Positions 22,035 to 33,833 of a stretch of DNA of 64,000 bases are shown piece by piece. This DNA comes from Typhlomys cinereus. Its lineage: Eukaryota > Chordata > Mammalia > Rodentia > Platacanthomyidae. Positions within the stretch are counted from its first letter, which is position 1, and each line of letters begins with the position of its first letter. Where the stretch lies: NCBI GenBank assembly GCA_023101885.1, contig JALPQD010000207.1:2894311-2958310 (forward strand), in the 5' to 3' direction. The notes beneath the pieces are model-generated. The model did not search any database. It saw only the letters and a program-made list of their open reading frames with translations, and was not told the origin of the DNA. A program made the translations under genes and the position numbers.

Positions 22035-22130
22035 GTTCTAACCTTTCTGATTCCTTGTCTGATACTTGAAATATATGAAAACAGCTTTGTTTAAAAAGGA
22101 ATGAGAGAAAACGAACATTGACTTCTCTAA
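22035..22130 (+). repeat. 96-bp local direct duplication, copy B
   Basis: Partner of 21214-21309, ungapped, about 93 percent identical. It is surrounded by ordinary unique sequence, so it is the more likely source copy. Confidence 0.9.
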
Positions 22131-22435
22131 GTTCAGAATGCATCATAATTTTTGGAATTGAGTTCAGCTAAATGTGGTTCAATTGGAAGGCTTTCCTATA
22201 ACAACGAAAAGTCTGCCTAGTAATTTGAATCCAGGATGATTCTGGTATCTTTCATTGATCTTCACAATAGAAAAATACAAGAGAATGTCTCTTCTTCACT
22301 ATGATTTGCTTAAGTTATGTATTAACATAGGAATATTCAACTAGTCTAAAAGTAATATTAGGAATTAATACTTTCCTGTGGGAAAAGAAAATATTTGGTA
22401 TTGATGATGATCAGATGTACTTTAGTGTATTTATT
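22131..22435. other. Unannotated DNA
   Basis: AT-rich. Nothing recognised. Confidence 0.4.
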
Positions 22436-22740
22436 ATGTGTGTGTTTATACGTATGCACGTGTTTGTCAGTGTGAATGTGTGTGAGTACTTGTGTGTATG
22501 TGGGTGTATGTAACAGTATATGTTCTTATGGAGACCTAAAAGTGACACTGGGAATCACACTGGATTTTTCTATCTTCTTATTGCTTTGTTTTGAGGTATT
22601 CTGGGCTTTGCCTTCTTGGGCCAGAATTGTAAGACACTGACAATTCTACATTTTTCTTGTGGGATCTGGAGATTTGAACTCAGGTCCTTTTGGTTGTGAG
22701 GCAAAGATTTCAATCCCTGAGCAATCATCCAGTCTTAGTG
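22436..22740 (-). repeat. B3-like SINE
   Basis: On the plus strand 'gtgggatctggagatttgaactcaggtcc', then 'gtgaggcaaagatttcaatccctgagcaatcatccag', is the reverse of a B3 head (A and B boxes). The TG-rich tail is at 22436-22510. Confidence 0.65.
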
Positions 22741-22764
22741 GTTTTATCTCCAGAATATTTTTGT

Positions 22765-23180
22765 CATAGTTAGGTACATGTGTCAACTTGATGGCTGAGA
22801 GTTCACATTTGTAGAGAATTAGTAGTTGAGCTAATCCCAGAGCAAACCTGAAGGAGATTGCATAGGAAAGGCCCAGCCCATGGAGGGTAGAACCAGTCCC
22901 CAGGCAGGTGAATAAAATGGAGGGAACTGTTTGAGAAAGTTGGCGTCCTTGTCTATACATGGCCAGACATGCTGGCCTGGCAAGTAAGGATTGTCCCTCT
23001 CTCAGCTGTTAAGTAGAGATGATGTAGCCAGTTTCCTCATCCCTAGTGTTTATAATCTCTCCTGCCAAAATAAACAAACAACTGCAACCAGGAATCATAA
23101 GAGAAAATAAACCTCTTGTTCCCCTAACTCATTTGATAATGGTTTTATCAGCAACCATGCAGAGTAAGTGCAACAATTGG
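22765..23180. repeat. LTR-like interspersed repeat
   Basis: The block order 'gtgtcaacttgatggctgag', 'cctgaaggagattgc', 'aggcccagcccatgg', 'caggcaggtgaataaaatgg', 'catggccagacatgctgg' and 'gaaaataaacctcttgttccc' is shared with 24100-24525 and 53690-54062. It is the reverse arrangement of 12785-13250. The family is widespread in rodents and looks MaLR-like. Name not assigned. Confidence 0.65.
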
Positions 23181-24099
23181 CTACGTTCATTTTTCTAGTA
23201 CACTGTCAGTGGAAGCTTTCAGGAAAGACGCCCTTGGAAAAACAACTCAAGTAACACATGCATGCCATAAGGCTCCTGGATGTCAAACCATCATCTTTGG
23301 TGAAAATTTCCCACATTACTAGGAAGACAACATTTATGCCCACAAAAGCTTAGGAAGACAAATGATTTTTGCTTCTCCCTCCATAAAGAAGGCAACATTA
23401 ATCATGTCCCTAATTCAGAATAACAGTTTTATAAGATCGGTTGTTGTCTCAGATTACTTCCTCTCCTCAGAAGCAATTTTTCTATGCTGCACAGTGGTCT
23501 CTGGATCCTATCTATTCTTCTCCCTCAGGCATAGGAGAGATGTCTTCTGGCTTAGGAATTCACTTCTGCTTTGCTGGATTATTATATTTTCATTACTCAT
23601 AAAAGATATCAATGCTGTACAGCACAGCATTTGAATAAAGCAGGATAATCCTGGATGAACCTGAGCTTGTTATTCTCAGGAGAGAAGAATCAGCCTTTTT
23701 TTTTTACATTGCACTGGAACATCAAGGAAATACTATTGGTCTCTTTGACTAACCAGACTGATAAAGTCTGCCCAGGGCCATGGTCAGCTTCAATGTCACC
23801 ACCTTCAGTTTTTATAGGTCTGTCCTGTCAATCACAACTTCACATCATCTCAAACTTTGTTTTTTCCAGTTCTATTATAATACCTAACACTAATACTTCC
23901 AATTTTAATACCTGGATGGTGTTAGAATAAATTCAGGCATGCCTAGGTAAGCTTTGCCTGGATCCTTTCCATTCCGAAAGCTCTTTTCCACAAATCAGTT
24001 GGTGACTTAAAAATACCATAGTGGTTTCCTAGATAGTATATTCTCCTGTGTCTCTTTACTCTCTCTTCCTGTCTCATCCGGCTTCTCTGTTTTGCTGCT
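23181..24099. other. Unannotated DNA
   Basis: No repeat family recognised. Two frames of 90 and 91 codons (23362-23634 and 23655-23930) lie close together but show no family motif, conserved start context or splice signals. Confidence 0.4.
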
Positions 24100-24525
24100 T
24101 GTCATAATTAGATATGGGTGTCAACTTGAAGGTTGAGGGTTCGGGCTCCAGGCACCTTTGTAGAGAAATAGTAGCTGAATTAAGCCCAGAAATGAACCTG
24201 CAGGAGACTGTCTAGTCTCAGCCCATAGTGAGCGTGGCTAGTTCTCAGATGGGTGAATAGGATGGTGGTAACTAATTGATGAAGTTGACATCCTTCTGAA
24301 CACTTGGCAGGACATGCTGGTCTGGGGAGCAGGGACTGTCCCTCTCTTGGTGATCCTGTGGATGTGTTGTGGCCGGTACAGTTAGCTCATGCTGTTAGTA
24401 TGAGCTCTCCTGCCAATCTGGACAAGAAGCTGTAACTGGACAATTGTTAGACCCTTTATTCCCTTAGAGCATATAATGGTGAATTTATCAAAAACAATGC
24501 AGAGTAACTTCAACACTGCTAGTCA
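24100..24525. repeat. LTR-like interspersed repeat
   Basis: Second copy of the 22765-23180 type in the same orientation. Landmarks are 'gggtgtcaacttgaaggttgag', 'agcccatagtgagcgtgg', 'cagatgggtgaataggatgg' and 'acaatgcagagtaacttcaac'. Confidence 0.65.
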
Positions 24526-24859
24526 TCATACTCTAGTGTCTACGTCAATATTCACCATTATTACTCTGGACAGACAAAGATTCCGCTTCTCTAGAGCTTT
24601 GCTTATTTTCAACAAATATTGAGCTTTTTGCTCTCTCACTTCTTGGATGACTTATTTCTTCACTGTTCTTTCTCTCCTTTCCTTTAGCACTGTCACTTTC
24701 ACACTAACACAGAGAGAAATTTGCCTCTGTTAACAACGGTGAGAAAATTTTTCAATGTACCTGTCTGTTCACATTACTTCTTCATTTCATTATTTCATTA
24801 TTAACTGGGTAATACAGCTGTCTGATCCTAGAGCAAACACGTGTGGCAGACCCAAGTCT
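24526..24859. other. Unannotated DNA
   Basis: Nothing recognised. The last 21 bases form the left target-site duplication of the next SINE. Confidence 0.4.
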
Positions 24860-24880
24860 AAGAACTTGCACCACCAATGT

Positions 24881-25099
24881 GGGGCTGGAGAGGTGGCTCA
24901 GGGGTTAAGCTTCTGCCTTGCAGGTGGCAGGTCCCGAGTTTGGATCCTAGACCCCATGTATAGTGTCAGACAGAAGTGGGGGCAGCCTGCCTTTCAGGTC
25001 CTGGTAGGGTGGAACCTGTGAATTCCAGGGCAGAGAGAACAGGGTTGAAGTGGAGGTGGTCCATGGTGGTTGCCGAATTCACCTGTGGTTCTACATACA

Positions 25100-25139
<40 letters not shown>

Positions 25140-25167
25140 ATTGAATAAATAAAAAAAAATTTTAAAA
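24881..25167 (+). repeat. B2-like SINE
   Basis: The complete element has the head GGGGCTGGAGAGGTGGCTCA, a B box (GAGTTTGGATCC), a GGTCCTGGTAGGG body, an (AC)n tail at 25078-25136 and an A-rich end with AATAAA. A 21-bp target-site duplication with one mismatch flanks it (24860-24880 and 25168-25188). It is more diverged than the 56911 copy. Confidence 0.92.
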
Positions 25168-25189
25168 AAGAACTTGCACAACCAATGTG

Positions 25190-26365
25190 ACAGCAGTAAA
25201 GTCTCGTTTTTTATTTGAACATAGAACTAACTGCCATCAGTTTCCTTAATCTACCATTCTGAAAAATCTTCTTGTTTTGCACATGTTTTATTTCATCAGT
25301 GGATTGCATATGAGTGAAATCTCCTTTTTTTTAAATCCTCTCCCTTCTTCCAAATTCTCTTGTTCATGAAAGTGATAAATGTGCATCAATCCATTACTTG
25401 TCATTTTCACATTTTAGAATATGTACTGCACAGCCAAATGTGACTGCTAATTAGGAGATAATAGCTCTCACAAGAGCAAACCTTAGGTCTTATCCCATAC
25501 GTAACTATCAGTTGATTTGCTTTAGGTAGGAGAAAGGAGTCCCATTCCACAATAAAATGTAAAGCAAATTGTCTGGGAATAACTGAAACATGGAATGTCA
25601 GTGGACTAACCAAGTTATGTGAGTTTTTGGAATACTCAATGGGTGGAAATCTGTATTCATAAACTTTCACCCCAATAATAATAAAACATTTTATTATTTG
25701 TTTATCATTCACTATCTGGGACACAGACTAGATATAACAAATGAGTACTCAATGTGCAAAGACAGAAAATATATAAAGGAACACGAGGAAATGTCATATG
25801 ATAGTTGAGCAATGGAATTGGTTACTTGAGTTAATAAATCAGTCTTTAGGAGCTGAACTTGGATCATATTTAACCATACAAAGATTCATTGTAATATATA
25901 ACATGACATAAGATAAGAATGTTACAAAAAACTTAATATCTAATTGATCTGTGAAAGTTGTCATAGACCCAAAGGTATTATTCCTATAAAATTCAGCTAG
26001 CTGTGTAGGCATTAGTGATTTGTTATTTTTCTAATTTACGATTGCAAATTTAAAAATATAATTCTAAAAGTATAAAAAATAATTGATTTCCAATCATTTC
26101 AACACTTAGTGAAATAACGTTAGCTGAATAATTTGGAAGGATTAACTTTCTAACCTCATCAGTGTGGACTTTATTAGTAGATCATTCACAACTTTTTGCT
26201 CAATGCACAATTATAAATACGTGCTGAGATTATATCCAGAAATATAGTCTAATAAGACAAGATCTTCTCAGAAGATTCATTATGTAACAAAATGTGAGAC
26301 AGGCCATTTATCAGTTTCAGAATTAATCACTAATATGTAACTAATATAACTAAAAATTACATCTC
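25190..26365. other. Unannotated AT-rich DNA
   Basis: About 1.2 kb of AT-rich sequence with no gene, RNA or repeat I can name. A minus-strand 105-codon frame (25407-25724) has no recognisable features. Confidence 0.4.
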
Positions 26366-26705
26366 TTGCTTCACATTATCCAGGCTGTCATTTTGCTCCA
26401 TTGGTGCAGAAAATTGATCAAAGGAATGAAGAAGAAAGATGCAGACATAAAGCCAAATATTACTCTGCACAAATCAAAATTATTGAGATTAATTAAATTA
26501 TCATTTAAAAATACCTTCTTCCAAGACGTCCCACAGTCATGTACTACAAACAAAGAAACTGCCTGTCATTCATGTGGTTTTTAACTGAGAAATATGGCAA
26601 CTCTCTTCCTCTAAATACATCACTCAGTTAGCTAAGTTGTGTGTGGGCTGCAGAGCATGGAGATAAAAGTTTATCATTCTCCCTGTCCACAGCATAACTG
26701 AGAAA
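26366..26705. other. Unannotated DNA with overlapping short frames
   Basis: A 72-codon plus frame and a 60-codon minus frame overlap here. Neither resembles a known protein. Confidence 0.35.
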
Positions 26706-26753
26706 CTATAAATTAATAGAATGAATCCTCTATAAATTAATAGAATGAATCCT
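26706..26753 (+). repeat. 24-bp tandem duplication
   Basis: The unit CTATAAATTAATAGAATGAA plus TCCT occurs twice in a row, exactly (26706-26729 and 26730-26753). It ends at the target site of the adjacent SINE. Confidence 0.93.
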
Positions 26754-26763
26754 CTTAATTTTT

Positions 26764-26797
26764 TATTATTATTAATTCAATTGTGCATGTATGCGTA

Positions 26798-26865
<68 letters not shown>

Positions 26866-27069
26866 TGTAGAACCACGGACGAATTTGGGAACCACCATGG
26901 ACGCCCTCCACCTCCTCCCTAGGGGTTCACTCTGCCCCAGGATTCACAGGCTCCGCCCTACCAGGACCAGAAACATAGGCCGCCCCCGCTTCCTCCCAGC
27001 GTCTATATGTGGGGTCTAGGATCTGAACTTGGGACAGAGTCTTAACCCCTGAGCCACCTCTCTAGCCCC
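26764..27069 (-). repeat. B2-like SINE with long (GT)n tail
   Basis: The minus-strand element has its head at 27069. The 16-bp duplication AATCCTCTTAATTTTT lies at 26748-26763 and 27070-27085. The (GT)n run at 26800-26864 is the AC tail in reverse. A frame reading through GT repeats into the SINE is not a gene. About 16 bp of the body near 27030 ('ctcaggaccttccgcctgca' in other copies) are missing or rearranged. Confidence 0.9.
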
Positions 27070-27085
27070 AATCCTCTTAATTTTT

Positions 27086-27285
27086 GAGATAGTCTCTTAT
27101 TGAAACTGGACATAATCTACTCATCTAGCCTGACCAATCAGGAATCCACATCTCCATCTTCCGTGCTGGGTTACAGAGCATGGCATCTCACCTACCTTCT
27201 AAGTGGATGTTGAAATATGAAGTCAGGTCCTCATATTTACATGACAACAACTTTACCATCTAGGCCTCTATAACATTAAGATGAA
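27086..27285 (-). repeat. B1-like SINE remnant
   Basis: Plus-strand phrases 'tttttgagatagtctcttattg', 'ctagcctgaccaatcaggaatccac' and 'catcttccgtgctgggttacag' are the reverse of a decayed B1. Confidence 0.5.
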
Positions 27286-27289
27286 ATCT

Positions 27290-27765
27290 GTGTGATAAAA
27301 AGAAATTTGTTCATCGTGTTTATTTCAGCACTGCCTACAATAGATAGAAGATTGAATCAATCTAGATTATTTTCAATAGACTGTCAGGTCAAGAAAATGG
27401 GCTATATTTACTTAATGGAATACTATTCAGATATAAAGACATAAAAAGCATGAAACCTTGTCATTTCCAGCAATATAGATGGAAATAGAGAATGTATTAA
27501 GTGAAATAAACCAGACACTGAAAGACAAATAGCATGTGTCTCCATTCATTTACCCTGTAAAATATTAAAGGAACAATAGCCTTTGAAGATATGTAAGTAC
27601 AAGAGAAGTAGAACAGAGGAATTTAGGAGGGAGGGGTCTTTATTTTGGGAAGGTAGAGGCAGGGCCTGGGAGTTGTGCTTAAGGAACAGACAGGGGGTTA
27701 TCCAGGAAATAAGGATGTTGACAAAAATCAACATACAGAATATGTAAATATATAAATATCACAGT
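27290..27765 (+). repeat. Old LINE-1 ORF2 3' end
   Basis: The plus-strand text 'ttcagcactgcctacaatagatag', 'atggaatactattcagatataaag' (the MEYYSAIK block) and 'attaagtgaaataaaccagacac' follows the extreme end of L1 ORF2, then a short remnant of 3' UTR. Strongly decayed. Confidence 0.7.
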
Positions 27766-27809
27766 GGGTCTAATAACCTGTAAAATTGATGTGTGTTAAA
27801 AACTTACAG

Positions 27810-27930
27810 AAGAGAACTGAGGTTGTAGTTTGACAAGAGTATTTGCTTAGCACGGATGATGATTTGATTTCAGAGAGAGAGAGAGAGAGACAGAAAGCAG
27901 AGAGAGTGAGAGAGTGAGAGAGAGAGCGCA
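27810..27930 (+). repeat. ID-like SINE remnant with (GA)n
   Basis: 'ctgaggttgtagtttgacaa', 'gagtatttgcttagcacgg' and 'gatttgatttcag' fit a decayed ID element, followed by GA repeats at 27873-27925. Confidence 0.4.
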
Positions 27931-28485
27931 AAGTTATAGTCACTCCAGATAAAAGTAAAGTTACAGTCACTCCAGCAGTGAATTATTGCTTTATATGACC
28001 TACACTCACTAGACTTTTAGCACCAATAGAATATTTTATGGATCTCCAGGTTTTTGCTAAAAGCCTTAAGACCACTGATGTCTAATCCATCTTAATTTCA
28101 ATAAGTTAATTATGACATTAGAGCTTAAGAAGCTACGCCTGCCAGCATACTTATGATACCATAACGTCATGTACCTGTAGCTGAGCTTCGGTGCTTATGA
28201 CTCACATTAGTAATTCATAATGAATCAGACAGGCAGGGTTAATCGTGAGTCATTTAGTCAGGTTTTTTCTTCATTGTTGAATGTTCCTGAAGCACATGCA
28301 TCTCATAAGTACTGTTCAAAGTTCACACTAATGAGCTCATTGCTGTCAAATCCATAATCCATTGGACTTGAGGAACTGATGTTTCACTTTTAAAATGTAC
28401 AATAGAAGAAAGTCTTCTTCAAACTAAGAGTCATTCCTTAAAGTTACAGATAAAAATACAACTAAACCTGGATTATAGGAACATG
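27931..28485. other. Unannotated DNA, possible conserved noncoding element
   Basis: No repeat is recognised. Between 28150 and 28260 there is a CRE-like ACGTCA (28165-28170), an AP-1 type TGACTCA near 28199 and its reverse TGAGTCA near 28245. These are motif matches only. Conservation cannot be judged from one genome. Confidence 0.3.
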
Positions 28486-28491
28486 TAACCT

Positions 28492-28684
28492 GGGCTGAAG
28501 AGATGACTTCACAAGTAAAAGGACCTGAGTTCAGATCCCTAGATTCCCAAAAAATGCTGGGTTGAAGAGGCAGAGGCCTGCACTTCCAATCCTGGAAAGT
28601 GGAAACTGGGAATCCTCAGAGCAAAATTGTAAGGAGATAGAGTGATCTTGGGACACTCACTCAAAGGTCTTCTACACATACACA

Positions 28685-28720
<36 letters not shown>

Positions 28721-28725
28721 ACAGA
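28492..28725 (+). repeat. tRNA-derived SINE (B2/B3-like), diverged
   Basis: 'gggctgaagagatgacttca', the B box 'gacctgagttcagatccct', the body 'gcctgcacttccaatcctgg', and an (AC)n tail at 28682-28718. The same subfamily as 42450-42745. Confidence 0.7.
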
Positions 28726-29529
28726 ATGTGCAGTATATAATCAGAATTAGAATGCATCAACTATGTTCTGGAAATGGATTATTCTGAGAGATAAAATCAA
28801 TGAATCACTATAGAAATATGTGACTACCAACTTAATACCTGGAAAGTTCATGTTCATGTTATTCAAATACTCAGCTGACTTCATACACATGAAGCTAAAG
28901 TTAAAAGATAGAAAAATTCTAGCTTTGATATCTGAGCAGATTCAGGATTCTTTATTCAAAGAAACCAGCATGCCCTCAAACATTTCATTTTCCTTCTAAA
29001 TATGTTATTATTCTTCATTATCTCTTTATAGTAAAAGATAAAATTATAAAACTTATATTTGGTTCAAATGAGATTAATAATGTATACAGTACTACCTAAT
29101 AGAAATCCTTGTGGGCCAGTCATTTGATGACATAGTATATTTAAATAAAAAGGTGATTTACCAAAATAATATATTCTAAAGCATGATACTCAGGCTTCAA
29201 GGCTCATTTAAATGTATTTAGCTGATAATTTAGAAACCACAGGAAAACTAATATATGTAAACAATATTTACACATTTTTAAGATTGCAAAATTCTCTTAA
29301 TCTACAAGGTTTTGCATATATTTGGAATGGAAAATTCTGATGCTTGGATCATATCTCTACATGGCACCTTTATACTGATGTCTTCACATCCTTAGTTGTA
29401 TTGAGAAAGGTTTTTACTTCCCTGCTTGCAAACAAAATTTGTGAGCCTGGACATTGTGGTAGGACTCAGTACAGGCTAAGAATATTACTTAAGAAAGTTA
29501 AAAAAAATTCTACACTAGAAATACATAAA
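28726..29529. other. Unannotated AT-rich DNA
   Basis: No gene or named repeat is seen in this interval. Confidence 0.4.
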
Positions 29530-30060
29530 TAGTATCAGAAATATAATGACAGGTCACCTCTTTGGATGGTGAGATTTCTCCTCCTAGCTTGGGATTCTTG
29601 GTAAAATGCATTGAGTTTGCCATGGTGGGTAGGTGGGGCCTGCAGTGCAGGACTTACTTGGAATTCTCCCTTTGGAAAAGGGGTTAAGCACATGTGATTC
29701 ACAAGGATCAGTGAATAGCCTGGTGCAAGCAGTCTGGAAATGACAAGGGGGCATGAAGAGTTTGGCTATGGGCCACTGTGAGGGTGACCCACAGCAAACC
29801 ATAATGGAGAGAGAGAGCCAAACCGTTCAGCGCAAGCTCGGGAGAGAAAGCTGGGTAAGCAGCCTGGGTAACAGTGCCAACTCACGTCCCTGATCTAGGT
29901 GCCAAATGCTCACTTTCTCAAGGGTGTAGACCTCACCTGGAGACAATCCTTTAATTATAAAGCATGCAATTAGATGCCAGCCAAGCAAGGGTGATACCGG
30001 TTGAATATGAATAAGTGTACATTGACTTAATGACTTCAGGCAGCCTGGCACAGGGGCCTC
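29530..30060. other. GC-richer block of unknown origin
   Basis: Composition rises to near-balanced over about 500 bp between AT-rich flanks, with segments such as 'ggtggggcctgcagtgcagg', 'gccactgtgagggtgaccc' and 'caggggcctcagaac'. This may be an unrecognised LTR or other repeat. No frame of interest is seen. Confidence 0.3.
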
Positions 30061-31122
30061 AGAACTCTAAATACTCGAGAGCTGTATGTGCTTAAACTGA
30101 ATACATGTTAAAGTAAAAAAAAATTTTGTTGTTTTATAAGTCAACACTAGTAACCTTCATCAAGTTCAAAGCAGTAAAGTAACAGCAGGTGTGTCTGAAC
30201 TGCTGTCAGAGATAGTGTTATAGACTCAGGCGTTGTAGAGTCAGGCTCACCAGCAAACCTAAGTTATTATTTCAGTTACGGTCTCTTCATCTGAATAAAT
30301 AGGTAAAATGAGACCTCCACCCTAGGGCAAAGAGCTACACCACCCAGCAGCCTGCTCAGTTAGATGGTGAGTGTTAATCAACCATCATGGCTGCATTGGT
30401 GGCATCTAAAGAAAGTGTAAGATGTGGTGAGCTTTGTGCCTCAGAATGTTTAAGTGAAGAAGGCAGAATTTATTATTCTGGTGTTTAAATGTTTGGGATG
30501 ACTTAGGCAAAAAGGATTCTTTGATTGAATATTATCATTTCAAGGACTAAGGATATCTACTCCATGAAAGAATGAATACTCTAGCAATACATCTACCTGA
30601 AAAAAAAATCCTTGATACCACTTAAAGCCATAGAGAGATAGCTAGTACAGGTAAGATGAGGTAGGTCTATCATCTGGAGCATGTTTTTCTGGGGATAAGT
30701 GGTGCTACAGTGGGCCCCGGATAATGAACTGATGTTAACAATAAAAGGGGAGTGGCTGTCATCTTCAGGGCTGTCCTCAGTGCTGTCACTCTAAGTGGCT
30801 GATAAAGAACTCTAGTCTCTAAGTGGCTGATAAAGAACTCTAGTCTTCACAGCCAGAGAGCTGAGCACAGAACCACACTTGCAGTATGGAGCATGCCCAG
30901 AACGTCCAATTACTAACTAGACAGTTTAAGGACATATAAGGACATATAAGGACAAAGGCATCGCCAACTAAATGCTTCTATTGTTTGATCATTGAGGAGA
31001 ATGTTTTTTCTGTTATGATCTCAGAGTAAATTACAAAGTAAATCCAGCTTTCAGTAAGCCTGCATTTCAAAGTATAAATATTTCTAATGTGTAATACAAG
31101 TATTAAATTTAAATTTGTTACA
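30061..31122. other. Unannotated DNA with small tandem duplications
   Basis: A 28-bp unit beginning TCTAAGTGGCTGATAAAGAA is duplicated exactly in tandem (30790-30817 and 30818-30845). A 10-bp unit GGACATATAA is repeated at 30929-30954. No gene is seen. Confidence 0.6.
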
Positions 31123-31136
31123 ACTACTCTATAGTA
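31123..31136 (+). repeat. Target-site duplication, left copy
   Basis: ACTACTCTATAGTA matches 33479-33492 (ACTACTGTATAGTA) with one mismatch. It flanks the truncated L1. Confidence 0.75.
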
Positions 31137-33478
31137 GATTCAGTGCTATACCAATTAAAATCCCAAAGCAATTCTTTAAAGAAGTTGACCAAACAATCTC
31201 AAAATTCATATGCAGGCACAAAAGACCCAGGATAGCAAAGAAAATCCTGCGTAACAAAAACACGGCTGGAGGTATCACCATACCAAACCTTAGTCTATAG
31301 TACAAATCCACAGTTGTAAAAACAGCCTGGTATTGGCTCCAGAATAGACACACAGATCAATGGATAAGGGTTGAAGACGCAGATATAAGCCCACACAACT
31401 ACAGCCATTTGATCTTTGACAAAGGGGCCCCAAAAGATCCAATGGAAAAAGAACAGCACCTTCAACAAATGGTGCTGGCAAAACTGGATCTCCACATGCA
31501 GAAGATTAAAACTGGACCCGTACTTGTCACCATGTACAAGAATTAACTCCAAATGCATCAAGGACCTCAATGTAAGGCCAGAAACTATAAAAACCATAGT
31601 TGAAAGGGTAGGGAACTCCCTCGAGCTGATTGGGCCAGGCTAACAGTTCCTAAAGGGACATCCAACAGCACAGTCACTACAACTCACACTCAACAGATGG
31701 GATCTTGTGAAATTAAAGAGCTTCTGTTCAGATAAAGAGATTGTAACTCGAGCACAAAGGCAACCCACAGTATGGGAGAAAATCTTCACTAACCACATAT
31801 CTGATAGAGCTCTATTATCCAGAGTGCACAAAAAACTTAGAAAACTAAACACCAAGGAAACAAATGGCCCAATTAAAAAATGGGCCTTGGAACTTAAAAG
31901 AAACTTTACCAAGGACGAAATTAAAATGTCTAACAAATATCTTAAAAAATGCTCCACATCCTTAGCCATCAGGGAAATGCAAATAAAAACTTCCCAGAAA
32001 TATTATCTCACCCCTGTCAGGATGGCAAAATATCACAATACAAACAACACCAAGTGCTGGAGAGGATGTGGAGAGAAGGGAACTCTCCTAAATTGCTGGT
32101 GGGAAATGCAGGCTCATACAACCACTCTGGTGAGCTGTCTGGCGATTCTTAAAGAAGTTAAAGATTGAAATGTCATATAACTCTGTGATTCCACTTTTGG
32201 GAATACCCCCCCATATCACCTTGATAGCACAAGCATGACCATGTTCATAGCAGCACTGTTTACAATAGCAAAGTCAGCCCAAATGTCCAACAGTTGACGA
32301 GTGGATAAGGAAAATGTGGTACATTTATACAATGGAATACTATTCAGCCATCAAAAATGATGAATTAATGCAGTTTGCTGGAATGGATGGAATTAGAAAC
32401 AATTATATTGAGTGAAGTATCTCAGATACGGAAAATTAAGCGCCATATGTACTCCCTAATAGGTGGATCATAGTACCAAACCCAATTAGAGACACTCAAA
32501 GACAAATCTCTGTAATACTTACAGTAATTGTAAAGATTATAAACAGGAGGGATGGGGAAGGAGGGCCCCACCAGAAACAAGGAGAGAGGGGACCATGTTA
32601 CAGCAGAGAAAATAGGCCACCATCAAGGATTGCAAGTAAATAATGAGACATTTGGTTAAGTTCACAGACTTTCCTTCCTGATCATTTGCAACTGATGGGG
32701 GTATGATCTCACCAGAAGAGGAGGGGATATAGGCTGCCAGATCTCCTACTTTTATTCCATCTACCTATGAATATACTCTTATAACAAGACTCTAATTTAA
32801 CAGGTTTTTATCTCTGGCCAGGGCGTGACATAGTGACATACAATACCCATCAGGATGGAGCCAAGGGCATTGCAGGAACAGCAAAACTGACAAAAAAAAA
32901 TCAACAAACCATAATTCAGAACATCAGAGATTCTATATCAGCCACCTGGAATCAGGCCAGCTTAATCTCTCCCCATCTTGAAGCTCAGGAAAATTTGTGG
33001 AAAAAGGAGTGGTAAGATTGTAAGAGCACAAGGATGGGAGGAGTCATGATATGCAAGATACCCCACACAAGTTAGGCACCGAAGCAATTGTAATAGGACT
33101 CTGCATGATCTGTGCAATGACCAACATATCATTGACCCCTCAAATTCTAGCATGGATTAAAGGCACTAGGATCCCTAGAAGCAAGGGATTAACAGTCAAA
33201 ATAGTGTTCCTATACTTAAGGGGAACACAAGAAAGTGTTCTAGGAATTGCCACTGAGTCCTTACACCTCATCAGAGAGCAGGACCCAGAGGAAAGTTTGA
33301 TATATGCATTGAAGGATGCTTCAGAGACAGGGGGAGAGGGCACTGGAAGAAAGGGAGGGAGGGGGGAAAGGAAGGGGCAAAGGGGGGAGGGAACAAGGAG
33401 GTTCAAGGAGGGGTGGAGGGAGGGAGGGGACAGGGGTTCCTATTACATTTGTATGAGCAGAAAGTAAATTAAAAAAAA
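31137..33478 (+). mobile_element. 5'-truncated LINE-1 (ORF2 C-terminus plus 3' UTR)
   Basis: A 2.34-kb element collinear with the full-length L1 from its ORF2 position of about 18206 to the 3' end. The ORF2 part (31137-32473) keeps [20 protein letters not shown] and the Cys-motif region CWRGCGEKGTLLNCWW, with the motif's His replaced by Asn. It has several stops and shifts, yet a 153-codon frame persists at 31707-32168. The 3' UTR has the polypurine tract at 33338-33435 and an A-rich end. An imperfect 14-bp target-site duplication flanks it. It was dead on arrival because of truncation. Confidence 0.92.
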
Positions 33479-33549
33479 ACTACTGTATAGTATACCATAA
33501 AGATTCTCTGTATTAACACTTCAAAAATTTCCTTAAAATAAAAAATATC

Positions 33550-33833
33550 GGGCTGGAGAGGTGGCTCAGGGGTTAAGCCTCCGCTTTGCAGGCGGAAGGT
33601 CCTGAGTTCGGATCCCAGATCCCACGTATAGACTGCCAGGCAGAAGCAGAAGCGGGGGTGGCCTGCGCTTCTGGTCCTGGTAAGGCGGAGCCTGTGAATC
33701 CCGGGGCAGAAGGAGATGGAGGCGTCCATGGTGGTTCACGAATTCGTCCGTGGTTCTACACACACACAGACATACACACACGTGCACACATACACACGCA
33801 CATGCGCACAGTTGAATAAATAATAATAATAAT
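33550..33833 (+). repeat. Young B2-like SINE
   Basis: The near-complete element has the head GGGCTGGAGAGGTGGCTCAG, the B box GAGTTCGGATCCC, many intact CpGs, an (AC)n tail at 33754-33810 and an AATAAATAATAAT end. A short 8-bp repeat, AAAATATC, may be the target duplication (ending at 33549 and 33841). It inserted 71 bp downstream of the truncated L1. Confidence 0.9.

Noticed and set aside
23362..23930. Two adjacent plus-strand frames as exons
   Set aside because: No acceptor/donor pair bounds them sensibly and no protein family is recognised.
24881..24960. tRNA gene
   Set aside because: The A and B boxes belong to the SINE head. No cloverleaf with a proper anticodon arm can be drawn.
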